Part shown: positions 1 to 7,663 of the stretch, one piece after another
Position numbering within the stretch: position 1 is the first letter of the stretch
Layout of the letters: every line of letters begins with the position of its first letter
Source of the DNA: Arboricoccus pini
Lineage (GTDB): Bacteria > Pseudomonadota > Alphaproteobacteria > Geminicoccales > Geminicoccaceae
NCBI RefSeq assembly: GCF_900187945.1
Contig: NZ_FYEH01000005.1
Coordinates: forward strand, 186,001 to 250,000
Length of the DNA: 64,000 nt
Reading direction: 5' to 3'
Notes under the pieces: generated by a model
Told to the model about the DNA's origin: nothing
Databases searched by the model: none
Seen by the model: the letters and a program-made list of their open reading frames with translations, nothing else
Made by a program: the position numbers and the translations under genes

Positions 1-930
1 ACGAAGATGGGCGACATCTTCGTGCTCGACCGGCGCAATGGCCAGCTCTTGAGCAAGGTCGCGGAGACTCCGGTGCCGCAAGGGGGCGTGGAGCCCGGCG
101 AGCGCTCGCCGACGCAGACACGCTCACTCTACAACGCGACCCAGCAGCCCGACATCACCGAAACCCGGATGTGGGGCATGTCGCCGATCGACCAGATGCT
201 CTGCCGCATCCAGTTCCGCGAGGCCAGCTACCAGGGCATGTTCACCCCGCCCACCGCGGACAAACCCTACATCATGTCGCCCGGCAATAATGGCGGGTCG
301 GACTGGGGCTCCTTGTCGGTCGACGTGCGCCGGGGCGTGATCGTCGCGAACTACAATATCTTTCCGACCTACGCGCAGCTCGTGCCGCGCGCCCAGGACG
401 ACGCGATGGGCGTCTATTATCTGGGCGATCCGCGCAGCAAGATGCCGCGCCCGGGCTATAACCGCCCGGCGGCGGATCAGCCTTATGGGATCTCGCCTAA
501 TCAAGGCTGGCTGATGCCGACGGGCATGCTTTGCACCCAGCCACCCTATGGGGGCATTCGAGCCATCGACCTTGCCACCGGCAAGACTCTTTGGGACCAC
601 CCCTTCGGCACCGCGGAGCGCAACGGACCCTTTGGTATTCCCTCGCTCCTGCCGCTTACCATCGGTACGCCGAATAACGGCGGTGCGGTGACCACGGCCA
701 GCGGCCTGATCTTCATCGCCACCACCACCGACGACCATCTCCGCGCGATCGACCTATCGACCGGCAAGACCGTCTGGTCGGTGGCTCTGCCGGCGGGCGG
801 CCAGTCGGCCCCGATGCTCTACGAGCAAGGCGGCAAACAGTATGTCGTGATCATGGCCGGGGGCCATCACAGCATGCTCACCCCCGCAGGCGATGCTCTC
901 ATCGCCTACGCTCTGCCGGGCAAGAGCTGA
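1..930 (+). CDS. gcd: Membrane-bound PQQ-dependent glucose dehydrogenase, C-terminal part
   Basis: Oxidises glucose (aldoses) to gluconolactone in the periplasm and passes electrons to ubiquinone. Only the last ~309 residues are present because the window starts inside the gene. Seen: quinoprotein beta-propeller repeats of the form IDLATGKTLWDHPFGT and IDLSTGKTVWSVALPAGGQ, and a tail with GGKQYVVIMAGGHH and ending ALPGKS, which matches the E. coli Gcd C-terminus segment by segment (GMSPIDQMLCRI, FTPP, SLSVD, LPAGGQ). The frame is open from base 1. The N-terminal membrane segments lie outside the window. High confidence for family; soluble alcohol dehydrogenases of the same fold are less likely because of the ISPNQGWLMPTGMLC stretch. 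Confidence 0.93.
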   Translation, partial: TKMGDIFVLDRRNGQLLSKVAETPVPQGGVEPGERSPTQTRSLYNATQQPDITETRMWGMSPIDQMLCRIQFREASYQGMFTPPTADKPYIMSPGNNGGSDWGSLSVDVRRGVIVANYNIFPTYAQLVPRAQDDAMGVYYLGDPRSKMPRPGYNRPAADQPYGISPNQGWLMPTGMLCTQPPYGGIRAIDLATGKTLWDHPFGTAERNGPFGIPSLLPLTIGTPNNGGAVTTASGLIFIATTTDDHLRAIDLSTGKTVWSVALPAGGQSAPMLYEQGGKQYVVIMAGGHHSMLTPAGDALIAYALPGKS

Positions 931-1012
931 AAGCAGGCCCCGGATCAAGGAAGGAAGCCTTTCTAAATCCGGGGCCAATGGGACGAGAGGAGACGGCATC
1001 GCCGGAGCGTTC

Positions 1013-1041
1013 TTGTACAAGGACTATGTTCCTAGTATACT
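1013..1041 (+). promoter_or_regulatory. Near-consensus sigma-70-type promoter, possibly leaderless
   Basis: TTGTAC (1013-1018), a spacer of exactly 17 bases, then TATACT (1036-1041). The next ATG is at 1049, only 7 bases past the -10 box, which is about where transcription would begin. No Shine-Dalgarno is seen before that ATG, so a leaderless message is inferred. The -35 box sits in the 8-base palindrome ttgtacaa. Confidence 0.6.
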
Positions 1042-1048
1042 TTCGCTC

Positions 1049-1813
1049 ATGGACTGGACCGACCGCCTCTGCCCCAAGCCGCCTTCGCGCCGCTATCCCT
1101 TCTGGGCCAGGCGCGACCGGCGCCGTACCGCACAAGCGCTGGCCGGGGGCCGCAGTGCCGCCGACCTGGCCCGGGTGAACCGGGTCTCCCTCATGGAAGT
1201 CGAGAAGCTGCTCCGGGATGAGGAATTCCAGGAGCTGCTTCGGCATTACAGCACCATGGCGGCACTCCCTTATGAGGAGCGCATCGCCCGACTGGCGCCG
1301 CTGGCGCTGGCCATCCTGGAGATGGGGCTGGAGACGGGCGACATGCGCGTTGCCATGTTCGTCCTCTACGAGCAGAACCGGGGCCGTGATCCGGCTCGGA
1401 GCATGGCCGAACGTGTGGTGGCGAAGGCCGAGGCGGCCGCAGGGGAGAGTCAGCCCCAGCCGGTGTGGCCTCCATCCACGCCGCCCAAGGAGCCGCGCCA
1501 GCCTCCGGGCGACTGGAGTCACTGTGCGGCGATATCCGAGCATGCCGAGGAAGCGGAAGCGCTGGCCGATCTGCGCCGGGTGGCGCGGGACAACAGGGCC
1601 GAATTGAATCGGCTGGCGGACAAGCTGGCGTCGGAAGCCGAGCGGATGGGTACCGGTCTTGGACCGCATGCGCTGCCGGCGCTTCGTCTGGAGCTGACGG
1701 CGTGCGGCGTGGCAAGATACTGGCACGAGCGGCCGGCTGAGAGCATGCGGGCGGCGATCCGGCTGGAGAATGCACGCAAGATCGGTCGTTATGGCACCGG
1801 GCCACCCGCATGA
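1049..1813 (+). CDS. Hypothetical protein with HTH-like N-terminus
   Basis: 254 residues, not recognised. Residues ~15-55 are basic (RRYPFWARRDRRR) and run into a stretch with helix-turn-helix character (ALAGGRSAADLARVNRVSL), so DNA binding is possible. Residues ~60-125 are helical with a LAPLALAILEMGLETGD core; a proline-rich linker (~150-165) precedes a charged helical C-terminus. The ATG at 1049 was chosen because the promoter at 1013-1041 would start transcription there; the frame is open further upstream, into the end of gcd. It ends four bases into the open frame of the exonuclease gene (ATGA at 1810). A small-terminase-like or regulatory role cannot be decided. Confidence 0.6.
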   Translation: MDWTDRLCPKPPSRRYPFWARRDRRRTAQALAGGRSAADLARVNRVSLMEVEKLLRDEEFQELLRHYSTMAALPYEERIARLAPLALAILEMGLETGDMRVAMFVLYEQNRGRDPARSMAERVVAKAEAAAGESQPQPVWPPSTPPKEPRQPPGDWSHCAAISEHAEEAEALADLRRVARDNRAELNRLADKLASEAERMGTGLGPHALPALRLELTACGVARYWHERPAESMRAAIRLENARKIGRYGTGPPA

Positions 1814-1902
1814 GACGGGGCGGATGGCGCGCTTGCGCCGCAGATCGTCGATCGGCCCCGCCAAGCTTGGCGCGCCCTGTCTTTCATCTATTTCTTCCAT
1901 GC

Positions 1903-2922
1903 ATGGTGAAACGTGCGCAGGACTGGATCGAGGTCAGGCCCGAAGGGTTGTATGTGCGAGCTGGCGGATTTTTCGTCGATCCCCTGCGACCCGTGGCCAA
2001 GGCCGTCATCACGCACGGACATTCCGACCATGCGCGAGGCGGCCATGCCGAGGTCATCGCCACGCCCGAGACGCTGGCCATCATGGGCCTGCGGCTGGGC
2101 GAGGCCGCCGGCGGGACGCGACGGCCTTTGCCACTTGGTCAGCGCGTGCGGATCGGCGAGGTCGAGGTGTGGCTGGCACCGGCCGGGCATGTGCTGGGCT
2201 CGGCCCAGGTGGTGCTCGAATATGCGGGCATGCGCGTCGTGGTCTCGGGCGACTATAAGCGTGCCTCGGACCCGACCTGTCAGGCCTTCGAGGTGGTTGT
2301 CTGCGATGTCTTCGTCACCGAGGCGACCTTCGGCCTGCCGGTCTTTCGCCATCCGCCGGCCATGGCCGAGATCGACCGGCTTCTGCGCTCGGTCAGGATC
2401 TTTCCGGAACGTTGCCATCTGATCGGCGCCTACAGCCTGGGCAAGGCGCAGCGGGTGATCGCCCTCCTGCGCGCGGCGGGCTGGGAGCGGCCCATCCATC
2501 TGCACGGGGCGCTCCAGGCCATGTGCGCGCTCTATGGCCAGTATGGCGTGGCACTGGGGCCGCTTTGCCCGGCCACGCTGGGAAGCAGGGAGACGCGCTC
2601 GGATCTGGCGGGCGAGATCGTGATCGCCCCGCCCGGCGCCATCGCCGATCGCTGGGCACGGCGCCTGCCCGATCCGGTGATCTGCCTGGCCTCGGGCTGG
2701 ATGCGGGTCAAGCAGCGGGCGCGCCAACGCGGCGTCGAGCTGCCGCTCGTCATCTCCGACCATGCCGACTGGGACGAGCTTTTGCGCACCTTGGATGATG
2801 TGCGGGCCCCGGAGGTCTGGGTGACGCATGGCCGCGAGGAAGCCCTGGTCCATGCGGCCACGCAAAAGGGCATCCGCGCCCAGGCGCTGGCCCTTCTGGG
2901 CTACGAGGAGGAGGAAGGTTGA
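1903..2922 (+). CDS. DNA-ligase-associated metallo-beta-lactamase exonuclease
   Basis: Metallo-beta-lactamase/beta-CASP protein of the family that accompanies bacterial ATP-dependent DNA ligases, thought to process DNA ends in repair. Seen: the metal-binding HGHSDH at residues 38-43, a second motif GDYKRASDPT, ending in DHADWDELL and VTHGREEALV typical of this family. 339 residues is the normal length. The frame is open back to an ATG at 1810 that overlaps the previous stop, but family members begin close to DWIEVRPEGLY, so ATG 1903 is preferred. In many genomes the ligase gene follows directly; here it starts 1.6 kb later, beyond three opposite-strand genes. Its 3' end overlaps the convergent Hpt gene by 22 bases. 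Confidence 0.88.
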   Translation: MVKRAQDWIEVRPEGLYVRAGGFFVDPLRPVAKAVITHGHSDHARGGHAEVIATPETLAIMGLRLGEAAGGTRRPLPLGQRVRIGEVEVWLAPAGHVLGSAQVVLEYAGMRVVVSGDYKRASDPTCQAFEVVVCDVFVTEATFGLPVFRHPPAMAEIDRLLRSVRIFPERCHLIGAYSLGKAQRVIALLRAAGWERPIHLHGALQAMCALYGQYGVALGPLCPATLGSRETRSDLAGEIVIAPPGAIADRWARRLPDPVICLASGWMRVKQRARQRGVELPLVISDHADWDELLRTLDDVRAPEVWVTHGREEALVHAATQKGIRAQALALLGYEEEEG

Positions 2923-3275
2923 GGCCGGCCGGCCGCTTTTTCGCCATCGAGGCGGGCAAGGGTCCGCTCCAACGCTTGCAGCAGGCGCCGATAATCCCCC
3001 GCCTCGTCGGAGCCGCCTGCCAAAAGACACTGCTGCAGCAAGGCAGCACAGCGGGAGAGCTCGCTAAAGCCCAGCATGCCGCCTGTGCCCGCCAGATTAT
3101 GCACCAGTTTGAGGCGCTCGGGCCGATCGAGATCCATCGCCAGCTGCTGTTGTGCCTCGCGCAGGCGCAAGGCGAAGCGGTCCATCGCCGGCTCGAAGCC
3201 CGCGCCCATGAGCACGCGCAAGGTAGCCTGGTAGGCTTCGTCGACGAGGGGGTCGATCACCAGGTCCGTCGGCAT
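2901..3275 (-). CDS. Hpt-domain histidine phosphotransfer protein
   Basis: Shuttles phosphoryl groups in a multistep phosphorelay in the cytoplasm. 124 residues. The Hpt motif LVHNLAGTGGMLGF has the phospho-acceptor His at residue 59, and the protein is nearly all helix as expected for a four-helix bundle. It lies 15 bases downstream of a stand-alone receiver protein on the same strand, so the pair probably works together; the partner sensor kinase is not in the window. The last residues (poly-Ser) are encoded in the overlap with the convergent exonuclease gene. Confidence 0.85.
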   Translation of the reverse strand: MPTDLVIDPLVDEAYQATLRVLMGAGFEPAMDRFALRLREAQQQLAMDLDRPERLKLVHNLAGTGGMLGFSELSRCAALLQQCLLAGGSDEAGDYRRLLQALERTLARLDGEKAAGRPQPSSSS

Positions 3276-3290
3276 GGCAAAACCTCTTCC

Positions 3291-3743
3291 CTAAAGCGGA
3301 TCGACGAAAGGATTGAGCCGCTCCTCGGGCGCTGCCGAGCTGAGCAGATAGCGCACCAGCACCTTGAAGGCGCCCGGATCGAATTGGCATTTATCGAAGA
3401 GCTTCAGCCGCGTCCCACCATGCAGGCCATGCAGCGGCACCATCCAAGCCGTGACGACGACGATTGGAATTCGTTCGGCCAGATCAAGGAGAGCCGAGAG
3501 GCTATTCATCGGCATGCTGTCGGGCAGCAGAAGATCGGCGACGATCATGTCGACCCAGCGTTCCCGCAGCAGGGCGCGGGCAGCCGCTAGGTCGCGGACA
3601 TGCAACGTGAGGAGCCCCATGGAGTCCAGAAGATGCTCGATGATGGCAGCATGCACGTCATCATCCTCAAGAAGGAGAACGACCCGCTCGCCCAGACCAT
3701 CTTCCTGCGGCGGCGATGAATGAGAAGTTTCGGTCATCCGCAT
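3291..3743 (-). CDS. Stand-alone response regulator receiver protein
   Basis: 150 residues, one CheY-like receiver domain and no output domain. Seen from the first ATG: acidic pocket EDDD at 26-29, phospho-acceptor Asp70 (IVADLLLP), Thr98 (VVVTAW) and Lys118 (FDKCQ), a complete active site. Translation may begin at 3743 or at the second ATG at 3737; AAAAGG lies 5 and 11 bases upstream, respectively. Forms a transcription unit with the Hpt gene downstream, suggesting a phosphorelay intermediate or a diguanylate-free signalling branch; output unknown. Confidence 0.88.
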   Translation of the reverse strand: MRMTETSHSSPPQEDGLGERVVLLLEDDDVHAAIIEHLLDSMGLLTLHVRDLAAARALLRERWVDMIVADLLLPDSMPMNSLSALLDLAERIPIVVVTAWMVPLHGLHGGTRLKLFDKCQFDPGAFKVLVRYLLSSAAPEERLNPFVDPL

Positions 3744-3856
3744 ATACCTTTTAGGTAATTAATCCTAGCAAGGCTGTGCGTAAACCGCTAGCTTTTAAAG
3801 CCTCCGTTGTTGCTTACCTGGCCAAGGCGCTTGAAAGGACGACGCATCGACTGGTC

Positions 3857-4309
3857 TCAATCGACGTTGCGCGCCGCCTTCTTGCCAAACGTATCCCGCG
3901 TCTCGCTGCGGTCAGGTCGACCGTTCTTGTAGCAGACCCGATCGCCACGATCGCAGGCGACGTTGCGGCTCCTGACGAACGTGTCGCCGCCATATTGGTC
4001 GCGGACGTCGTCGGCCCGCCGCCCGGCCTTGCCGCCGAATTGATCCCGGGTTTCGGAGGCGTCGATATTGCCGTTCTTGTAGCAGGTCTGGGTGCTGCGA
4101 TCGCACACCGTACGGCGATCGCCTCGAACATAGCGGTCGTCGTCATCGTGCCGGCCGCCAAAGCCATCAGGCTGCCCCCAGCCCGAGCCATAAAAGCCGG
4201 GCGGGCGGCTGTTCCAGGTGTCGTTGCCGTTCCAGCCATTGCCCGGGCCGCCGCATCCGGCCAGCGTCAGGAGGAGGAGCAAGATCAGCCCCCTTGAACC
4301 CGCGATCAT
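3857..4309 (-). CDS. Lipoprotein with two CxxxxxxCYKNG repeats
   Basis: 150 residues. Signal peptide with lipobox LAGC (Cys19), so a membrane-anchored lipoprotein is expected. After a Gly/Trp/Asn-rich stretch (20-55) there are two imperfect repeats, about residues 69-103 and 119-150, each with CDR, CYKNG, SETRD and FGxKA; two cysteines per repeat suggest disulfides. This resembles the short YcgJ/Fels-1-type secreted domain, but I only claim similarity. Start ATG 4309 gives the signal peptide directly; longer open frame upstream lacks it. Faces the divergent ligase gene across 180 bases. Confidence 0.75.
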   Translation of the reverse strand: MIAGSRGLILLLLLTLAGCGGPGNGWNGNDTWNSRPPGFYGSGWGQPDGFGGRHDDDDRYVRGDRRTVCDRSTQTCYKNGNIDASETRDQFGGKAGRRADDVRDQYGGDTFVRSRNVACDRGDRVCYKNGRPDRSETRDTFGKKAARNVD

Positions 4310-4489
4310 CGCCCAAGCCCGATCTATCTTCTTTGTGTTCCTCCCTCTAACGGGCAAACCGCCGCAAAGTCGCCCATGCGAGGGAACGAGCCATGGATGC
4401 GCCGGGTCAGCCAGGCTCGCAAGCCGGGATCGCAAGATGATGGCCCGGCACGTGCAACGAAACCTCGAACGGCCCGTTCCCAGACCAAG

Positions 4490-6181
4490 ATGAAGCCTTT
4501 CGCCGACCTTTTGGAACGTCTGCTCTATACGCCCCAGCGCAACGTCAAGATCGCGCTGATGGTGGATTATTTTCGCGCCGTGCCCGATCCCGACCGGGGC
4601 TACGGCCTGGCTGCCCTCACGGGTGCCCTGACGTTCAAGAACGCCAAAGCCGGCCTGATCCGGGAATTGCTCGCCAACCGCACCGATCCCGTTCTTTTTG
4701 GCTGGTCCTACGATTTCGTCGGCGACCTCGCGGAGACGGCAGCCTTGCTCTGGCCGGAGCAAGGCGGCGAAGGCAGTCCACATGCCGACTGGCCACGCCT
4801 GACTGCGATCGTCCATGGCCTGCACGAGACGAAAAAGGCAGAGCTTCCCGAACGCGTGGCGGGCTGGCTGGACACGCTGGACGCCAATGGCCGCTGGGCC
4901 CTCTTAAAGCTCGTCACCGGCGCCTTGCGGGTGGGCGCTTCGGCCCGGCTGGCCAAGCTGGCACTGGCCGCCCACGGCCAGGTCCCAGCACACGAGGTCG
5001 AGGAAGTCTGGCACGTCCTGGAACCGCCTTATCTGCCGCTCTTTGCCTGGCTCGAGGGCAGGAGTGCTAGGCCCGCCACCGACATGGCCCCGGTCTTTAG
5101 GCCCTTGATGCTGGCGCATCCCATCGAGGCGGAGGACAGGCAGAAGGTCGAGGCCGAGCTCGACGCCTATTGGGCGGAGTGGAAATGGGATGGCATTCGC
5201 GTCCAGGTCGTCGCACAGGGCGGGCAGGTGAAGCTCTATTCGCGCACCGGCGACGATATCAGCGCCACCTTCCCCGAGATTGCCGAGAGCGTCCGCTTCA
5301 AGGGCGTGCTGGACGGCGAGATGCTGGTCGGCCAGCCGGGCGGTGCCAGCATCGCGGTCCCGGCCGCGGCGGTCGATCCGGGCCTGCCGGTGGCCAAGGA
5401 TGAGGTCGGTGAGGCGGAAGGGGCCGTCGAGAGCTTCAACGACCTGCAGCAGCGTCTGGGCCGCAAACAGGTCTCGCCGGCTATGCTGGAGCGCTATCCG
5501 GCCTTCGTACGGGTCTACGACATTCTCTTCGACGACAAGGAGGATCTTCGCGGCCTGCCGTTCCAGGAACGCCGGGCGCGCCTCGAAGCCTTCATGGCGC
5601 GCGAGCGGCCCTTACGCATGGACCTCTCTCCGCTGGTGCCGATGGCACCCATGGAGGTCTTGGACGTGATGCGCAGAGAGGTTCGTGGTACCCCGCGCGA
5701 AGGCCTGATGCTCAAGCGCAAGGACAGCCTTTATCTATCGGGCCGGCCGAAAGGCTATTGGTGGAAGTGGAAACGCGAGGCGCATCTTTTGGATTGCGTC
5801 GTCATGTATGCCCAGCGCGGGCATGGCAAGCGCAGCTCTTTTTATTCCGACTACACGTTCGGCTGCTGGCGGGATGGCGCCCTGGGCCCGGAGCTGGTTC
5901 CGGTCGGCAAGGCCTATTCGGGCTTTACCGACGAGGAATTGCGCCGTCTCGATCGCTGGGTCCGCGACCATACGGTCAATCGCTTCGGGCCGGTAAGAGA
6001 GGTCTCGCCAGGCCTGGTTCTGGAAGTGGCCTTCGATTCGGTCCATCGCTCGACCCGGCACAAATCCGGCGTCGCCATGCGCTTTCCGCGCGTCAGCCGC
6101 ATCCGCTGGGACAAGCCCGCGGCCGAGGCCGACCGCGTCCAGACGCTGGAGCGGCTGATCGCGGCCGAGCGGGCCGTCTGA
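4490..6181 (+). CDS. ATP-dependent DNA ligase
   Basis: Seals nicks in DNA using ATP; in bacteria this type (N-terminal domain, adenylation domain, OB fold) serves repair next to an end-processing exonuclease. Seen: N-terminal domain residues ~1-190 (MKPFADLLERL), adenylation motif EWKWDGIR with the AMP-accepting Lys232, RTGDDISATFPEI, LDGEML, GLMLKRKDS and KYWWKWKR-like nucleotide-binding motifs, then the OB fold ending FPRVSRIRWDKPA. An extra Ala/Pro/Val-rich stretch of ~30 residues (about 284-318) separates LDGEMLVG from SFNDLQQRL, where relatives have only a few residues. 563 residues from ATG 4490; the frame is open back to 4376 but the family start fits here. Confidence 0.93.
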   Translation: MKPFADLLERLLYTPQRNVKIALMVDYFRAVPDPDRGYGLAALTGALTFKNAKAGLIRELLANRTDPVLFGWSYDFVGDLAETAALLWPEQGGEGSPHADWPRLTAIVHGLHETKKAELPERVAGWLDTLDANGRWALLKLVTGALRVGASARLAKLALAAHGQVPAHEVEEVWHVLEPPYLPLFAWLEGRSARPATDMAPVFRPLMLAHPIEAEDRQKVEAELDAYWAEWKWDGIRVQVVAQGGQVKLYSRTGDDISATFPEIAESVRFKGVLDGEMLVGQPGGASIAVPAAAVDPGLPVAKDEVGEAEGAVESFNDLQQRLGRKQVSPAMLERYPAFVRVYDILFDDKEDLRGLPFQERRARLEAFMARERPLRMDLSPLVPMAPMEVLDVMRREVRGTPREGLMLKRKDSLYLSGRPKGYWWKWKREAHLLDCVVMYAQRGHGKRSSFYSDYTFGCWRDGALGPELVPVGKAYSGFTDEELRRLDRWVRDHTVNRFGPVREVSPGLVLEVAFDSVHRSTRHKSGVAMRFPRVSRIRWDKPAAEADRVQTLERLIAAERAV

Positions 6182-6201
6182 ATGCCCGGCGCGCGTCCTC
6201 T

Positions 6202-7047
6202 TCAGCCGGCCGCCGGCAGATATCCCCTTATTTCCGCCATGCGCTGGGCGAAGGCCACCGACCGGCGGCCTTGCATGAAGAGCCCGAGCCGTTCGATGAG
6301 CGTGCGGCGGTTGGCCCAGAGAAGATAGCTGGCCAGGGGGCCGATCCCGGGTGCCAGGCCATAGGGCTCGTCCAGGTCGAATTCGTAAGGATGGCAGTAG
6401 GTCCAGATTGCCCGGCTCTTGATGGTCTTGAGCATCCGGCGCAACCGGTAGGCCGGCAGATAGCGCAGGTTGATGCCGCCCAGGCAGGGCAGCCCCATCG
6501 GCAGCCGGCCAAGCCGGCCGATCGGACAAGGAAGCTCCAAAAGCCCCCCTGGCCAGAGGAACGGATCAGCAGGAGCACCTGGCCAGGAGCGCACGAAACT
6601 GCGGCCGGGCACGATGCTGGAGGAATAGGTGAAGCCCGCGTGCAAAAGCTCGGCGATTGCCCACTCGGCCTTGCTGGTCAGCGAAAAGAAGGGAGCGCGA
6701 AAGCCCAGGACGGGGCTGCTGCTCAGATCCTCGAGGAAATGGCGGCTGTCCTTGATCTCCTGGCCGAAGCTTTGGCGATCCTGGCGTTCCATGGGCAGAT
6801 GATCGACGGCGTGGCTGGCGATCTCGTGGCCGCGCTGGGCAATGGCACGCACGATATCCGGGGCCGCCTTGGCGAGGCTGCCCAGGATGAAGAACGTGCC
6901 CTGCTGCGCGCCGCTCTCGAGAAAGTCGAGGATGGCGTGCGTGGCCTGCCGGCAGCGCGCGATGCCTGTCGATCCTTCACGATGCGCCTCGACGTCGACC
7001 GTGAAGGTGAAGAGCTCGGGCAGGCAGGCGAAATCCTGGGGGGTCAT
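6202..7047 (-). CDS. Polysaccharide deacetylase (NodB-fold)
   Basis: 281 residues. Removes N-acetyl groups from a surface or exopolysaccharide. Seen: the first NodB motif as FTVDVEAH (Asp-Val-Glu variant found in exosortase-linked deacetylases), the metal-binding SHAVDH, GFRAPFFSLT, and a late TYCHPYEFD motif. No signal peptide is obvious, so the site of action is uncertain. Convergent with the ligase (20 bases apart) and divergent from the aryl-polyene operon across a 258-base gap, so it may belong to neither. Confidence 0.85.
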   Translation of the reverse strand: MTPQDFACLPELFTFTVDVEAHREGSTGIARCRQATHAILDFLESGAQQGTFFILGSLAKAAPDIVRAIAQRGHEIASHAVDHLPMERQDRQSFGQEIKDSRHFLEDLSSSPVLGFRAPFFSLTSKAEWAIAELLHAGFTYSSSIVPGRSFVRSWPGAPADPFLWPGGLLELPCPIGRLGRLPMGLPCLGGINLRYLPAYRLRRMLKTIKSRAIWTYCHPYEFDLDEPYGLAPGIGPLASYLLWANRRTLIERLGLFMQGRRSVAFAQRMAEIRGYLPAAG

Positions 7048-7305
7048 CTTGCAGTGGAAAGCCGGATGGCGGGCCGAACGCGGCCCGGTGATGGGATGCT
7101 CATGCTGTATTCGCGCTACGGGTGAGGCGAAAATTCTTCAAGCCGCACCTTAAGATGGCTTTTCATCCCCATACGAAGCAAGCTAAGTGCCGCCTTCTGC
7201 GTCGTTTTAACCGCGATGCACTGGACTGGCGAGTACGTGCTCTCTCTTGAGGCATGCCCGAAGCCCTCGAGGTTCAACAATAGAAAGAGGATAAGTAGAT
7301 CAGGC
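7048..7305 (+). other. Intergenic region ahead of the aryl-polyene operon
   Basis: 258 bases between divergent genes, more AT-rich than its flanks. It must hold the promoters of the deacetylase and of the ACP-led operon. I see no convincing -35/-10 pair and no coding frame; a purine stretch agaaagagg (7282-7290) lies 15 bases before the ACP start and could be a distant ribosome-binding site. Confidence 0.4.
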
Positions 7306-7602
7306 ATGACGTCCCTTGAATCCGGCAATGCCATGCCCGCCACGGATCCGGCATTGGAGCGCCAGCTTGCCCGCCTGATCGTCGACACGCTGCATCTCGA
7401 GATCGAGCCCGAGTCGATCTCGCCCCTGGACCCTTTGTTTCGCGACGGGCTGGGGCTGGATTCGATCGACGCGCTCGAGATCGCCCTTGCCGTGTCGCAA
7501 AGCTTTGGCATGCATCTCAAGTCCGACGATGAGCAAAATCACCAGATCTTCGCCAATCTGCGAAGCCTTGCCGCCCATATCGCCCAGCATCGGACGAAAT
7601 AA
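7306..7602 (+). CDS. Acyl carrier protein of the aryl-polyene cluster
   Basis: 98 residues from ATG 7306 (alternative ATG 7333). Carries the growing chain on a phosphopantetheine arm attached to Ser53 in GLGLDSIDALE. Family length is normal (80-100). It heads a run of genes with overlapping stops and starts. Most described APE clusters have two ACP genes; only this one is visible here, so either it does both jobs or a second lies elsewhere. Confidence 0.9.
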   Translation: MTSLESGNAMPATDPALERQLARLIVDTLHLEIEPESISPLDPLFRDGLGLDSIDALEIALAVSQSFGMHLKSDDEQNHQIFANLRSLAAHIAQHRTK

Positions 7603-7615
7603 GGAAGCCTGCCGG

Positions 7616-7663
7616 ATGTCGCCCTTGCGTCTCTCAGGCCCGGGCCGGCGCACGCCGTCTTGA
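7616..7663 (+). CDS. 15-codon mini-ORF before the acyl ligase
   Basis: ATG 7616 is preceded by aaggaag at a good distance (7602-7608) and the frame closes with TGA at 7661-7663, giving TGATG with the ligase start at 7663. The ligase itself has no Shine-Dalgarno, so ribosomes finishing this mini-ORF may re-initiate on it. Either a translational-coupling leader or the stub of a deleted gene; described APE clusters often have a membrane-protein gene in this position. Confidence 0.35.
   Translation: MSPLRLSGPGRRTPS

Noticed and set aside
124-738. Long minus-strand frame opposite gcd
   Set aside because: Arg/His-rich translation with no family features; a shadow of the high-GC gcd gene.
1011-1035. 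SOS (LexA) box in the promoter before the unknown gene
   Set aside because: GTTC half-sites are present but not at the N7 spacing used in alphaproteobacteria.
899-1900. 333-codon minus-strand frame opposite the unknown gene
   Set aside because: Low-complexity composition, no start signal, and the plus-strand gene has the promoter.
5758-7125. 455-codon plus-strand frame across the ligase end and deacetylase
   Set aside because: Covers two real genes in other frames and has no recognisable domain.
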